A DNA stretch of 64,000 bases, taken from positions 1 to 64,000 of the forward strand of contig SAAO01000002.1 in assembly GCA_009929375.1 (NCBI GenBank), read 5' to 3'. A model generated the notes under the pieces. That model was not told where the DNA came from, did no database searches, and was given only the letters and a program-made list of their open reading frames with translations. Both the position numbers and the translations under genes were made by a program. Positions 1 through 8,505 of this stretch are shown one piece after another; position 1 is the stretch's first letter; each line of letters starts with the position of its first letter. This stretch comes from Bacteroidia bacterium (GTDB lineage Bacteria; Bacteroidota; Bacteroidia; Bacteroidales; Paludibacteraceae).

Positions 1-170
1 TGCTTATAGCTTTTTACCTAAGAAACCATCGATTAATGCCGAAAGAGTTGACTCATTTCAACTCCAATTATTTTAATTCTTATATCGAACTCACGTTAAC
101 TTATATATTCATTAATAATACTCAGATTGCTCAGGAGGAGAATTCCCAACGGTATGTAAAAATAATATGA
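1..170 (+). other. Left window edge, possible 3' end of an upstream gene (frame undecided)
   Basis: Two plus-strand frames enter from the left edge. One stays open from base 2 to a TAA at 74-76 and would end in a terminal phenylalanine (…DSFQLQLF), as many outer-membrane barrels do. The other stays open from base 3 to a TGA at 168-170 (55 residues, ending …SQRYVKII). I recognise neither, and they cannot both be coding. The fragment is too short to choose from sequence alone. Confidence 0.25.
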
Positions 171-173
171 ACA

Positions 174-208
174 TTTGTGTAATAATTATGTTCAAAAATT
201 TATCTTTG
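174..208 (+). promoter_or_regulatory. Putative Bacteroidota promoter for the VanZ-like gene and dprA
   Basis: TATCTTTG at 201-208 matches the TAnnTTTG -7 box of the Bacteroidota primary sigma factor. A TTTG at 174-177 lies 23 bp upstream, at the long end of the usual -33 spacing. The start codon of the VanZ-like gene follows about 60 bp downstream. The assignment rests on consensus match only. Confidence 0.4.
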
Positions 209-269
209 CAAAGATATAGAATCCTTTCTGTAATTATCAAATTATTAAGTTGAATTTTTCTGTTGCTTT

Positions 270-680
270 ATGAATAAATCTTCGTTGTTTACAGGTTTTT
301 TCAGATATTTGAATTCTGTTTTAGCTACGGTGCTTGTGCTGTATTTATCTTTCGCCTCGCCCAATGAGTTCAAAAAACTGCCATCTTTTCAAATTCCCCA
401 CGCCGACAAAATTGTGCATTTTGCCATGTGCTTTTTGCTCGCTGCTGCACTTTGTTACGACTTTTTGAGAACTCACCGGAATGTACGTTTCTCAAAAATT
501 GTTTTTTTGTCGGTTTGTGTCATATATCCTGTTGCCTTGGGTGGGATTATTGAATTTGCACAGGAAGCATGGTTTTTCCCGCGTTCGGCTGAATGGCTCG
601 ATTGGTTGGCTGATATTATAGGTGTTGGTGTTGCTGTTTTCGCCTTTTTGTTCCTGAGAAAGAAAGGAATCCTGGTATGA
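270..680 (+). CDS. VanZ-like family membrane protein
   Basis: A 136-residue inner-membrane protein with four predicted transmembrane segments (about residues 15-30, 47-63, 75-93 and 112-130). It carries the VanZ-like signature: HxxDKxxHF (here H44-A-D-K…H50-F), an E95-x-x-Q98 pair and R105 followed by D111-W…D115. The biochemical role of this family is not established; the founding member gives low-level teicoplanin resistance. Its last four bases (ATGA) overlap the start of dprA, so the two are translationally coupled. A resistance role should not be assumed, because single VanZ-like genes are common in susceptible Bacteroidota. Confidence 0.85.
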   Translation: MNKSSLFTGFFRYLNSVLATVLVLYLSFASPNEFKKLPSFQIPHADKIVHFAMCFLLAAALCYDFLRTHRNVRFSKIVFLSVCVIYPVALGGIIEFAQEAWFFPRSAEWLDWLADIIGVGVAVFAFLFLRKKGILV

Positions 681-1795
681 ATTACGATCAATTGCAATAC
701 CGGATTGCAGTGACGCTAATCAGGGGAATAGGGCCAAATCTGGCTAAAAACCTGATTGCATATCTGGGGAATGAACAGGCAATATTCAAAGAAAAGGCTC
801 AGAATTTGTCTAAAATTCCCGGTATCGGCGATGTTTTATCCAGAGAAATTGTAAATCAGAATGTGCTGAAAAGAGCCGAAGAGGAGGTGAACTTTGTCAT
901 TAAAAACAAGATACAACCATTATATTTTACCGATCGCGATTATCCCTATCGTCTGAAAGAATGTTCCGATTCACCCATAATGCTTTATAGTCGTGGTAAT
1001 TGCGATGTAAATGCCGGTCGATTTGTGGCAATTGTTGGCACGCGAAATGCCACTGATGCCGGGAAGGATGTTTGTAAAAAACTTATTACTGAACTTGCTT
1101 CGTTGGAGCCTCGTTGTGTAATTGTGAGTGGTTTGGCTTATGGTGTGGATATTTGTGCACACAAAGCTGCGGTCGATACCGGTATGCCAACCATTGGAAT
1201 TGTCGGGCACGGACTCGACCGGATTTATCCCTCGGTGCATCGGCCTGTAGCTAAAAAAATGGTTGAAAATGGTTTGCTGCTAACCGAATATATCAGTGGA
1301 ACAAATCCCGACCGACAGAATTTTGTGCAACGAAACCGCATTATTGCAGGAATCAGCGATGTGACTGTTGTGGTTGAGTCGGCAGCACGCGGAGGCGCAC
1401 TTATTACTGCTGAAGCAGCCAACGAATATAACCGTGATGTGTTTGCATTTCCCGGGCGCGTGACCGATGAGTTTTCGGCTGGTTGCAATGCGCTTATCAA
1501 AAGCAATAAAGCAGCATTGATCGAATCAGCGGCAGACTTAATCAGATTTATGAGTTGGGAAAACAAAACAGGTATGGAAAATTTGCCTGTGCAGACAGCG
1601 CTTTTTGTTGATTTAACGCCTCAAGAACAAAGTATTATCGGTATTTTACGGCAACATCAGGATGGTTTGCAAATGAATGAACTGGCTGTGAAAATGGAGC
1701 AATCGGTGAGTAAAACTTCTGCCATGTTGCTCGAACTTGAATTTAAGGGAGCTGTAAAATGCCTTCCCGGAAATGTTTATAAAATTATTAAATAG
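677..1795 (+). CDS. dprA: DNA-processing protein DprA/Smf
   Basis: DprA binds incoming single-stranded DNA and loads RecA during natural transformation. The 372-residue protein has the expected three parts: an N-terminal helix-hairpin-helix/SAM-like region (about residues 10-60), a central Rossmann-like domain with the family motifs GTRNAT (121-126), SGLAYGVD (151-158), FVQRNR (216-221) and SAARGG (235-240), and a C-terminal winged-helix (DML1-like) domain after about residue 310. Length matches the family. The start overlaps the VanZ-like stop by 4 bp. A phased short-repeat array begins 10 bp after its stop codon. Confidence 0.97.
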   Translation: MNYDQLQYRIAVTLIRGIGPNLAKNLIAYLGNEQAIFKEKAQNLSKIPGIGDVLSREIVNQNVLKRAEEEVNFVIKNKIQPLYFTDRDYPYRLKECSDSPIMLYSRGNCDVNAGRFVAIVGTRNATDAGKDVCKKLITELASLEPRCVIVSGLAYGVDICAHKAAVDTGMPTIGIVGHGLDRIYPSVHRPVAKKMVENGLLLTEYISGTNPDRQNFVQRNRIIAGISDVTVVVESAARGGALITAEAANEYNRDVFAFPGRVTDEFSAGCNALIKSNKAALIESAADLIRFMSWENKTGMENLPVQTALFVDLTPQEQSIIGILRQHQDGLQMNELAVKMEQSVSKTSAMLLELEFKGAVKCLPGNVYKIIK

Positions 1796-1805
1796 AATGC
1801 GTTAC

Positions 1806-1891
1806 GTGTTCCGTGTTTCGTGTTATCACCACATCGACATATCATCACATTATCACATTATCACATCACCACATCACCAAATCATCACATC
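1806..1891 (+). repeat. Compound phased microrepeat (7-bp then 8-bp units), copy 1
   Basis: Three consecutive 7-bp units of the type GTGTTCC (1806-1826) are followed after one base by eight consecutive 8-bp units of the type ATCACATC (1828-1891). No unit boundary slips, although several units differ by one to three bases. The array fills the spacer from 10 bp after the dprA stop to 6 bp before the ATG at 1898. The same module occurs in reverse orientation at 4092-4180. It holds no recognisable promoter or ribosome-binding site for the gene that follows. Confidence 0.9.
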
Positions 1892-1897
1892 AACTAA

Positions 1898-2350
1898 ATG
1901 TACACAAGAGAAGAATTAAGACAATTAAAGAAAGAATTCTGGGAAGGCTTCGGGTTATTTTGCAGCGAAGTACCGGCTTTGAAAAGGCGTAAAAGTAAAT
2001 TTATGCTTTACAATACCAAAATGAAAGGTGTAGAGCTGAAGTTTGATGCAACGCGTGAAGGAGCCTTTGTGATTCTTGAAATAAATCACTCTGATGCAGC
2101 GAGGCGTTTTGAATTGTATGAGCAGTTTGAGCAATATAAAGTGTTGATGGAAAAGAATTTTCCTGACGGCTTGATATGGGATTTTGCATATATACGTGAA
2201 TGTGGAACCGAAGTTTGCCGCATTTATACCCACAAGCCCGGCATCGATATTCACAGGCGGATTCATTGGTTAGAGTTTTACCGGTTTATGTCGTCGGAAA
2301 TGCTGAAACTCGAAAAAGCTTTCAGACAGGTGAAGGAAGCGATTGAATAA
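1898..2350 (+). CDS. DUF4268 domain-containing protein
   Basis: A 150-residue soluble protein that I place in the DUF4268 family from its overall pattern: an N-terminal YTREELRQLKKEFW segment, a central strand region (KGVELKFDATREGAFVILEI) and a C-terminal W-x-E-F-Y-R-F motif. No function is established for stand-alone members; the domain also occurs fused to nuclease-like proteins. It sits alone between dprA and purH, directly behind a microrepeat array that ends 6 bp before its ATG. It may be co-transcribed with dprA, since no promoter was seen in between. Confidence 0.75.
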   Translation: MYTREELRQLKKEFWEGFGLFCSEVPALKRRKSKFMLYNTKMKGVELKFDATREGAFVILEINHSDAARRFELYEQFEQYKVLMEKNFPDGLIWDFAYIRECGTEVCRIYTHKPGIDIHRRIHWLEFYRFMSSEMLKLEKAFRQVKEAIE

Positions 2351-2505
2351 AAATTTTTTGAGAATATCTTATCATGTTTTGATTAAAATATCTCAAATCA
2401 TGTTTGATGCGATGATCCGAAACTATTGCTTCGAAAAGCCTGAAAAGCCTGACTTTTCAAACAACTTTTTTCACGTATCATTTTCAAAATGACAGTTTTT
2501 TTAGC

Positions 2506-2536
2506 TTGATTAAACCAATGTTTTTTTGTAGTTTTG
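2506..2536 (+). promoter_or_regulatory. Putative promoter of purH
   Basis: TAGTTTTG at 2529-2536 fits the Bacteroidota -7 box, with TTG at 2506-2508 exactly 20 bp upstream as the -33 element. The purH ATG follows 29 bp downstream. Spacing and both boxes agree with the consensus. No purine-repressor palindrome was seen. Confidence 0.5.
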
Positions 2537-2565
2537 CATCCCATAATCAAACGTAAAAACGGAAT

Positions 2566-4086
2566 ATGGAACGCAAACAAATCAAAAAAGCTTTAGTGTC
2601 TGTTTATCAGAAGGATAAACTCGATGTGATAATTAAAAAACTTCATTCTGAAGGAGTGGAATTTATTTCTACTGGCGGAACACAAACTTTTATTGAATCG
2701 CTTGATATTCCGTGTAGTGCAGTTGAAGATTTAACCGGATATCCTTCCATTTTGGGAGGTCGCGTAAAAACACTGCACCCGAAAGTGTTCGGAGGAATTC
2801 TTTCGCGTCGTGATTTTGAAAAAGACAATGAGCAAATCGCAGAATACGAAATACCTGAAATCGATCTCGTAATTGTGGATCTTTATCCTTTCGAAGCCAC
2901 TGTGGCTGCCGGAGCTGATGAGCCTACCACTATCGAGAAAATTGATATAGGTGGAATTTCGCTGATTCGTGCAGCTGCCAAAAACTACAAAGATGTGGTT
3001 ATTGTTGCTTCGCAGGATCAGTATCAGCCTTTGTTCGAAGTGCTTGAGGCTTATGGTGCACAAACAACCATCGAAGAACGCCGCTGGTTTGCAAAAGAAG
3101 CTTTTGCCGTTTCGTCGCACTACGATTCAGCAATATTTAATTATTTTGATGGAGATGAGAAATCGCATTTCCGTTTGACTCAAAATAATGCAAAATCGCT
3201 TCGTTACGGCGAAAATCCACATCAGCGTGGTATGTTTTTCGGAAAATTCGACGAAATGTTCGAACAGCTTCAGGGAAAAGAAATTTCGTACAACAACCTG
3301 CTCGATATTGATGCAGCTGTAAATCTGATCAACGATTTCGACGATATTACTTTTGCTGTACTGAAACATAACAATGCCTGTGGTATTGCCTCGCGACCAG
3401 TATTGGTGGATGCGTGGAATGCAGCTTTGGCCGGTGATCCGGTTTCGGCATTTGGTGGAGTACTTATCACAAATGCCATTGTGGATAAAGAAACTGCCGA
3501 AGAAATGAATAAAATTTTCTTCGAAGTGGTGATTGCTCCCGATTATGATCTGGAAGCAATTGAAATTCTGAGTCAGAAGAAAAACAGAATTATTTTGATT
3601 CTGAAAAATGCAAAATTGCAAAAACAACAAATGCGCACATTGCTCAACGGAGTATTGATGCAGGACAAAGATTTGCATACCGAGACAGCCGAAGACCTGA
3701 AGGTGGTGACTGAAGCAAGTCCGACTGAACTGGAAATTGAAGATCTTATTTTTGCAAATAAAGTAGTAAAACACACAAAATCGAACGCCATTGTGCTTGC
3801 CAAAAATAAACAAATGTGCGCCAGTGGAGTAGGACAAACCTCGCGTGTGGATGCGTTGGTACATGCTATCGAAAAAGCCGAATCGTTCAATTTCGATCTG
3901 AAAGGTGCGGTAATGGCTTCGGATGCATTTTTCCCATTCCCCGATTGTGTGCAAATTGCTGCAGAAGCTGGTGTTACTGCAGTTATTCAACCCGGTGGTT
4001 CTATCAACGATCAGAAATCAATTGATACCTGTAACGAAAAAGGACTTTCGATGGTGACAACCGGATTCAGACATTTTAAACATTAA
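2566..4086 (+). CDS. purH: Bifunctional AICAR transformylase / IMP cyclohydrolase
   Basis: PurH catalyses the last two steps of de novo IMP synthesis: formyl transfer from 10-formyl-THF to AICAR, then ring closure. The 506-residue protein has the N-terminal MGS-like cyclohydrolase domain (STGGTQ at about 35-40; GGRVKTLHPK from residue 64) and the C-terminal transformylase domain with SLRYGENPHQ, the catalytic K267-H268 followed by NNACG, and ASDAFFPFPD near the end. Length is normal for the family. It stands between two inverted copies of a compound microrepeat; the second begins 5 bp after its stop codon. Confidence 0.98.
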   Translation: MERKQIKKALVSVYQKDKLDVIIKKLHSEGVEFISTGGTQTFIESLDIPCSAVEDLTGYPSILGGRVKTLHPKVFGGILSRRDFEKDNEQIAEYEIPEIDLVIVDLYPFEATVAAGADEPTTIEKIDIGGISLIRAAAKNYKDVVIVASQDQYQPLFEVLEAYGAQTTIEERRWFAKEAFAVSSHYDSAIFNYFDGDEKSHFRLTQNNAKSLRYGENPHQRGMFFGKFDEMFEQLQGKEISYNNLLDIDAAVNLINDFDDITFAVLKHNNACGIASRPVLVDAWNAALAGDPVSAFGGVLITNAIVDKETAEEMNKIFFEVVIAPDYDLEAIEILSQKKNRIILILKNAKLQKQQMRTLLNGVLMQDKDLHTETAEDLKVVTEASPTELEIEDLIFANKVVKHTKSNAIVLAKNKQMCASGVGQTSRVDALVHAIEKAESFNFDLKGAVMASDAFFPFPDCVQIAAEAGVTAVIQPGGSINDQKSIDTCNEKGLSMVTTGFRHFKH

Positions 4087-4091
4087 TTAAT

Positions 4092-4180
4092 GTGATGATG
4101 TGGTGATGTGGTGATGTGATGATGTGCTAATAACACGGAACACGGAACACGGAACACGAAACACAAAACACAAAATATAA
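4092..4180 (+). repeat. Compound phased microrepeat (8-bp then 7-bp units), copy 2, inverted
   Basis: Five 8-bp units of the type GTGATGAT (4092-4131) are followed without a gap by seven 7-bp units of the type AACACGG (4132-4180). This is the reverse complement of the module at 1806-1891, including the junction between the two unit types. The array fills the spacer from 5 bp after the purH stop to 2 bp before the mreB ATG at 4183. Every 8-bp unit except one contains TGA on the plus strand, so all three frames are stopped within 24 bp. Confidence 0.92.
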
Positions 4181-4182
4181 AC

Positions 4183-5202
4183 ATGGGATTATTTTCATTT
4201 ACACAGGAAATAGCGATTGACTTAGGAACAGCCAATACTATTATCATACACAACGACAAAATTGTGGTTGATGAACCTTCGGTGGTTGCACTCGACCGTC
4301 GTACCGACAAACTGATTGCCATTGGAGAACGTGCCCGCCAAATGCAGGGAAAAGAAAACGAAGGTATCCGTATTGTGCGTCCTTTGCGCGATGGTGTGAT
4401 TGCCGATTTCTATGCTGCTGAACTTATGATTCGCGGCATGATCAAAATGATTCCTACAAAAAGTCAGCTTTTTTCTCCTTCACTCAAAATGGTCGTGTGT
4501 ATTCCTTCAGGAAGTACCGAAGTGGAAATTCGTGCCGTTCGCGACTCGTCGGAACATGCCGGAGGACGTGAAGTGTATATGATTTATGAACCCATGGCTG
4601 CTGCAATTGGTATTGGTATCGACGTGGAAGCGCCTACCGGATGTATGATTGTGGATATCGGTGGTGGTACTACCGAAATTGCCGTGATTTCGCTGGGTGG
4701 TATTGTGTCGAATAAATCGATTCGTATTGCCGGTGACGACCTCACGCTGGACATTGTGGAATACATGGGACGTATGCACAACATAAAAGTGGGTGAGCGT
4801 ACTGCCGAGCTTATCAAAATCAATGTGGGAGCTGCGCTTACCGACCTGGAAGATGCTCCTGAGGATTTTATTGTGCGTGGTCCGAATCGTATGACTGCTT
4901 TGCCAATGGAAGTGCCGGTTTCGTATCAGGAAATTGCACATTGCCTCGAAAAATCGATTTCGAAAATTGAAGCAGCTATTCTGAGTGCTCTCGAACAAAC
5001 ACCTCCTGAATTGTATGCCGATATTGTTGAAAAAGGTATTTACCTTGCCGGTGGTGGAGCATTGTTGCGCGGACTCGATAAACGTCTGACTGATAAGCTT
5101 AATATCCAGTTCCACATTGCCGAGGATCCATTGCGTGCTGTAGCCCGTGGAACTGGTATTGCACTGAAAAACGTAGATAAATTCTCGTTCCTGATTCGTT
5201 AA
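4183..5202 (+). CDS. mreB: Rod shape-determining protein MreB
   Basis: MreB is the bacterial actin that organises the lateral-wall elongasome on the inner membrane. The 339-residue protein has the actin-fold signatures: phosphate-1 loop DLGTANT from residue 13, phosphate-2 loop DIGGGT from residue 158, and the adenosine motif LAGGGALLRGLD near residue 286. Length is typical. It heads a plus-strand shape cluster (mreC, mreD, mrdA, rodA). A terminator-like hairpin separates it from mreC, so mreB may be made in excess over the rest. Its 5' leader consists of microrepeat DNA, and I see no consensus promoter there. Confidence 0.98.
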   Translation: MGLFSFTQEIAIDLGTANTIIIHNDKIVVDEPSVVALDRRTDKLIAIGERARQMQGKENEGIRIVRPLRDGVIADFYAAELMIRGMIKMIPTKSQLFSPSLKMVVCIPSGSTEVEIRAVRDSSEHAGGREVYMIYEPMAAAIGIGIDVEAPTGCMIVDIGGGTTEIAVISLGGIVSNKSIRIAGDDLTLDIVEYMGRMHNIKVGERTAELIKINVGAALTDLEDAPEDFIVRGPNRMTALPMEVPVSYQEIAHCLEKSISKIEAAILSALEQTPPELYADIVEKGIYLAGGGALLRGLDKRLTDKLNIQFHIAEDPLRAVARGTGIALKNVDKFSFLIR

Positions 5203-5219
5203 TATAACATTAAAATATC

Positions 5220-5273
5220 CGGTGAGTGTAAGCAGTCGACATTAGTTTACTGCTTGTACTTACCGTTTTTTTT
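5220..5273 (+). terminator. Hairpin plus T-run between mreB and mreC
   Basis: Imperfect 17-bp arms (5220-5236 and 5249-5265, about three mismatches or G-U pairs) enclose a 12-base loop and are followed by eight T residues. This has the form of an intrinsic terminator. As the cluster continues in the same direction, it would act as a partial terminator that lowers mreC-rodA expression relative to mreB. Confidence 0.65.
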
Positions 5274-5294
5274 CTAAAACAGATTTATTCTTTT

Positions 5295-6140
5295 ATGAAG
5301 AACCTGATCAATTTTTTAATCCAATACAGTGTTGTGTTTTTATTTCTGTTACTGGAAATAATCTCATTCACTTTAATTGTAAAAAATCAGGGTTATCAGA
5401 AAAGTGTGTTCTTATCCTCAAGTAATTCTGTTGTATCCGGATTGTATGAAGTCAGTAATTCGGTGTTTGAATTTTTCAAACTCAGTGCTGCGAACGAAAG
5501 TCTCTCGGAAGAAAATACTGCATTGAAGAATCAGATTATTCATCTGCAAAATGAGCTTACTGCCTTAAAGCCGGAAGTAAACAAGGATAGTCTGAATTTC
5601 AAAATTCCACCCGAAATGGAATATGAACTTATTTCGGCAAAGGTGATTAATAATTCCACTCATAAACTTCAGAACTACATTACGCTCAACAAAGGATCAC
5701 GCGACGGAATTCATGCTGACATGGGAGTTGTAAGCGAAAATGGTGTGGTGGGCATTGTGAAAACTGTATCGGAGAAATTTTCGGTGGTCATTCCTGTGCT
5801 GAATCAGAATATAAAAATCAACAGCAAGTTTAAGAAAAACAATTATAGTGGTCCGCTTGTATGGAACGGAAGGGATTACCGCTTTGCAAACCTGACCGAT
5901 ATTGCGCGACATGTGGAGTTTTCGCTTGGCGATACATTGATTACGAGTGGCTTTACAAGTACTTTCCCTGAAGGAATTCCGGTAGGGGTGATCAATGATT
6001 TCGATATAAAGGAAAGCGATCCGTATTATAACATCCAGGTAAAACTTGCGGTGAATTTCCGTACTTTGTCGCATGTAAAAGTGATAAATTATCTGAACTA
6101 TAAAGAACAGCGGGCTATTGAACAAGCTGCCGAAAAATAA
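5295..6140 (+). CDS. mreC: Rod shape-determining protein MreC
   Basis: MreC is a periplasmic scaffold that activates PBP2-RodA during elongation. The 281-residue protein has one N-terminal membrane anchor (about residues 7-29), a coiled-coil stretch (about 60-95, rich in E, L, N and Q heptads) and the paired beta-barrel domains after residue 110, including the family segment GVVSENGVVGIVKTVSEKFS and the PEGIPVGVI strand. It lies between mreB and mreD; the next start codon is 3 bp after its stop. Some sequence divergence is normal for Bacteroidota MreC. Confidence 0.95.
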   Translation: MKNLINFLIQYSVVFLFLLLEIISFTLIVKNQGYQKSVFLSSSNSVVSGLYEVSNSVFEFFKLSAANESLSEENTALKNQIIHLQNELTALKPEVNKDSLNFKIPPEMEYELISAKVINNSTHKLQNYITLNKGSRDGIHADMGVVSENGVVGIVKTVSEKFSVVIPVLNQNIKINSKFKKNNYSGPLVWNGRDYRFANLTDIARHVEFSLGDTLITSGFTSTFPEGIPVGVINDFDIKESDPYYNIQVKLAVNFRTLSHVKVINYLNYKEQRAIEQAAEK

Positions 6141-6143
6141 ATC

Positions 6144-6641
6144 ATGCTTATAGTCGTTCAAAATATCATATCATTTATATTGTTGGTGCTTGTGCAGGTG
6201 CTGGCACTGAATAATATTCAGTTTTTGGGATATATTAATCCCTATATTTATATTCTGTTTATTCTTTCGCTGCCTGTGAGATTGCCGCAGTGGGTCACAT
6301 TGCTGTTGGGCTTTTTACTCGGGATTACTATCGATGCGTTTTCGAATACAATGGGTACCCATGCCTTTGCCACGGTGCTTATTGCTTTTTTGCGCAATGG
6401 TATAATCAAACTCTTTACATCTATTGAAGAAGGAAATAACCCTGTGCCTTCGTTCTATACTTTTGGAGTGGGTGCTTATGTAAAATATGTGATTTTGATG
6501 ACATTGGTACATCACACCACACTGTTTTTTCTCGAAGCATTTTCCTTCTCGCTTTTTTGGGTGGTATTTTTCAAGGTAATTTTAAGTTCCATTGTGACAA
6601 TTCTGATTATTCTCGGAATTCGATCTTTTTACCGGAAATAA
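6144..6641 (+). CDS. mreD: Rod shape-determining protein MreD
   Basis: A 165-residue inner-membrane protein of five or six predicted segments, matching the small, poorly conserved MreD family. Position decides the call: it starts 3 bp after mreC and is followed 28 bp later by mrdA. The segment LPQWVTLLLGFLLGITIDAF resembles the family's conserved loop and helix with an acidic residue. MreD links MreC to the membrane-embedded elongasome enzymes. Confidence 0.92.
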   Translation: MLIVVQNIISFILLVLVQVLALNNIQFLGYINPYIYILFILSLPVRLPQWVTLLLGFLLGITIDAFSNTMGTHAFATVLIAFLRNGIIKLFTSIEEGNNPVPSFYTFGVGAYVKYVILMTLVHHTTLFFLEAFSFSLFWVVFFKVILSSIVTILIILGIRSFYRK

Positions 6642-6669
6642 CCAAATGATCTGAGTCTGAATTAAAAAT

Positions 6670-8505
6670 ATGATTAACGACACTTTACAAAACCGGAGAT
6701 TTGTGATTGCAGGTGTGATTACTGCCATCGTGCTTTTGTATATAGTGCGGTTGTTTTCGCTCCAGATTCTCGACGACAGGTATAAGGAAGGTGCTGATAG
6801 TAATGCTTTTCTGAAAAAAACGCAATACCCTCCACGTGGACTCATCTACGACAGAAACAATACTCTGCTTGTGTATAATAAACCGGCTTACGACATTACT
6901 CTTATTATGAGAGAAATACGTGATCTGGATACGCTCTCTTTTTGCAGGGCTCTGAATATTGATAAAAAGTTTTTTATCAAGCGAATTGCCGAGATTAAAG
7001 ACCGCAAGCGTAACTACGGATATTCGTCGTACACACCGCAGGTATTTATGACTCAGCTCAGTATAGAGGATATTGCCACTATTCAGCAGTCGATGTATAA
7101 GTATCCCGGTTTCTATATTCAGAACAGAACACTTCGTGAGTATGCATTTCCTCACGCTGCGCATGTGCTTGGAAGCATCGGTGAAGTATCCCAAAAACGC
7201 ATCGAAAGTGACAGCTACTACAAGTCAGGCGACTATGCCGGTCGAGATGGGGTGGAATATACTTACGAAAAATCGTTGCGTGGCGAAAAAGGTGTTGAAA
7301 TTCTGCTGCGCGATGCAAAAGGTCGTATCAAAGGTAAATACGAGGATGGAAGAATGGATGTAGCTCCGAAAGCTGGGAGCAACCTTATTCTGACAATTGA
7401 TATTCAGCTTCAGGTGCTGGCCGAAAAACTACTTGATGGAAAAATCGGTAGCGTGGTAGCCATTGAACCTAAAACGGGTGAGATTCTTGCCCTGGTTTCG
7501 AATCCTACATTTAATCCCGCTTTGCTTGTTGGTCGTCAGCGTTCGAAGAATTACGCTGAATTGGTACGCGACCCGACTAAGCCACTTATGAATCGTGCCA
7601 CTCAGGCGCAATATTCTCCCGGCTCCACTTTTAAGCCTATTCAGGCACTTGTAACGCTCGAACTTGGTGGGATTAATGAACATACACGTTTTAGTTGTAG
7701 TGGAAAAGGCTCTACACCCATTAAATGCACCCACTCGCACGGTTCGCCGGTCGATCTGCTGAATGCCATTGAGCAAAGTTGCAACCCCTATTTCTGGCAA
7801 GCCTTCCGTTCGACAATTGAAAAGGACGGTTATGGTGAGAAAAATAAAAATTTCAAACACAGTTTCGATCAATGGCGTGAGGCTGTGTTGAGTTTCGGTT
7901 TCGGACATAAGTTCGAAGACAGCGATGTATATGAACAAACACGGGGAAATATTCCAAGCGAGAAGTTCTACAACAGATATTTCGGCGAAACAGGATGGAG
8001 AGCAATGACAATTCGTTCGCTTTCCATCGGGCAGGGTGAAATTCTGGCCACACCGCTTCAGTTGGCTAACTCGATGGCTGCTATTGCTAACGAGGGTTTT
8101 TACATTACTCCTCACCTGAATAAAAACGACACGATGCAAAAACGCATTCATACTGTAATGGTCGATAAAAAGCACTTTCCCATTGTGAATGAAGGTATGT
8201 GGCGTGTGTTCGAATTTGGCACCGGACGGAGAACGAAAATCCCGGATGTGTCGATGTGTGGAAAAACAGGAACTGTACAAAACAATCACGGTAAGGATCA
8301 CTCGCTTTTTGTGGGTTTTGCACCGCGCGAGAATCCTAAAATTGCCATTGCAGTGGTGGTGGAAAATGCAGGTTTTGGTGCTACATGGGCTGCTCCTATT
8401 TCGAGTCTGTTGATGGAGCAATATCTCAATGGAAAAGTAGCACGAACGGAGATGTACGATCATATTATTATGTCAACAACAAATAGTGATGTCAAAAAAC
8501 GTTAG
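6670..8505 (+). CDS. mrdA: Penicillin-binding protein 2 (elongation transpeptidase)
   Basis: PBP2 cross-links peptidoglycan during lateral growth and works with RodA. The 611-residue protein has a single membrane anchor (about 12-33), the pedestal domain (YPPRGLIYDRN from about residue 54) and the transpeptidase domain. Its active-site motifs are all present: SXXK as S319-T-F-K322, SXN as S370-C-N372, and K532-T-G. Its stop codon overlaps the start of rodA, coupling the two partners. Length is within the class B PBP range. Confidence 0.97.
   Translation: MINDTLQNRRFVIAGVITAIVLLYIVRLFSLQILDDRYKEGADSNAFLKKTQYPPRGLIYDRNNTLLVYNKPAYDITLIMREIRDLDTLSFCRALNIDKKFFIKRIAEIKDRKRNYGYSSYTPQVFMTQLSIEDIATIQQSMYKYPGFYIQNRTLREYAFPHAAHVLGSIGEVSQKRIESDSYYKSGDYAGRDGVEYTYEKSLRGEKGVEILLRDAKGRIKGKYEDGRMDVAPKAGSNLILTIDIQLQVLAEKLLDGKIGSVVAIEPKTGEILALVSNPTFNPALLVGRQRSKNYAELVRDPTKPLMNRATQAQYSPGSTFKPIQALVTLELGGINEHTRFSCSGKGSTPIKCTHSHGSPVDLLNAIEQSCNPYFWQAFRSTIEKDGYGEKNKNFKHSFDQWREAVLSFGFGHKFEDSDVYEQTRGNIPSEKFYNRYFGETGWRAMTIRSLSIGQGEILATPLQLANSMAAIANEGFYITPHLNKNDTMQKRIHTVMVDKKHFPIVNEGMWRVFEFGTGRRTKIPDVSMCGKTGTVQNNHGKDHSLFVGFAPRENPKIAIAVVVENAGFGATWAAPISSLLMEQYLNGKVARTEMYDHIIMSTTNSDVKKR

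Noticed and set aside
270-680. Glycopeptide resistance from the VanZ-like protein
   Set aside because: No vanA/vanH/vanX genes are linked, and the ddl in the window is an ordinary D-Ala-D-Ala ligase.
1806-1891. CRISPR-like array
   Set aside because: Units are 7-8 bp with no spacers and there are no cas genes. The 84-bp block at 39674-40045 also has no unique spacers.
3127-3990. Long open frame (287 codons) on the minus strand inside purH
   Set aside because: It is antisense to a complete, well-conserved purH and its translation is Cys/Phe/His-rich without family features. The same reasoning removes the antisense frames at 7429-8463 (mrdA), 17586-18494 (rluD-like), 34254-35057 (GldJ-like) and 4507-5115 (mreB).
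1806-4180. Insertion sequence or transposon with inverted ends around DUF4268-purH
   Set aside because: No transposase, no target-site duplication, and the enclosed genes are a conserved hypothetical gene and an essential purine gene. The inverted relation is reported only as a finding.
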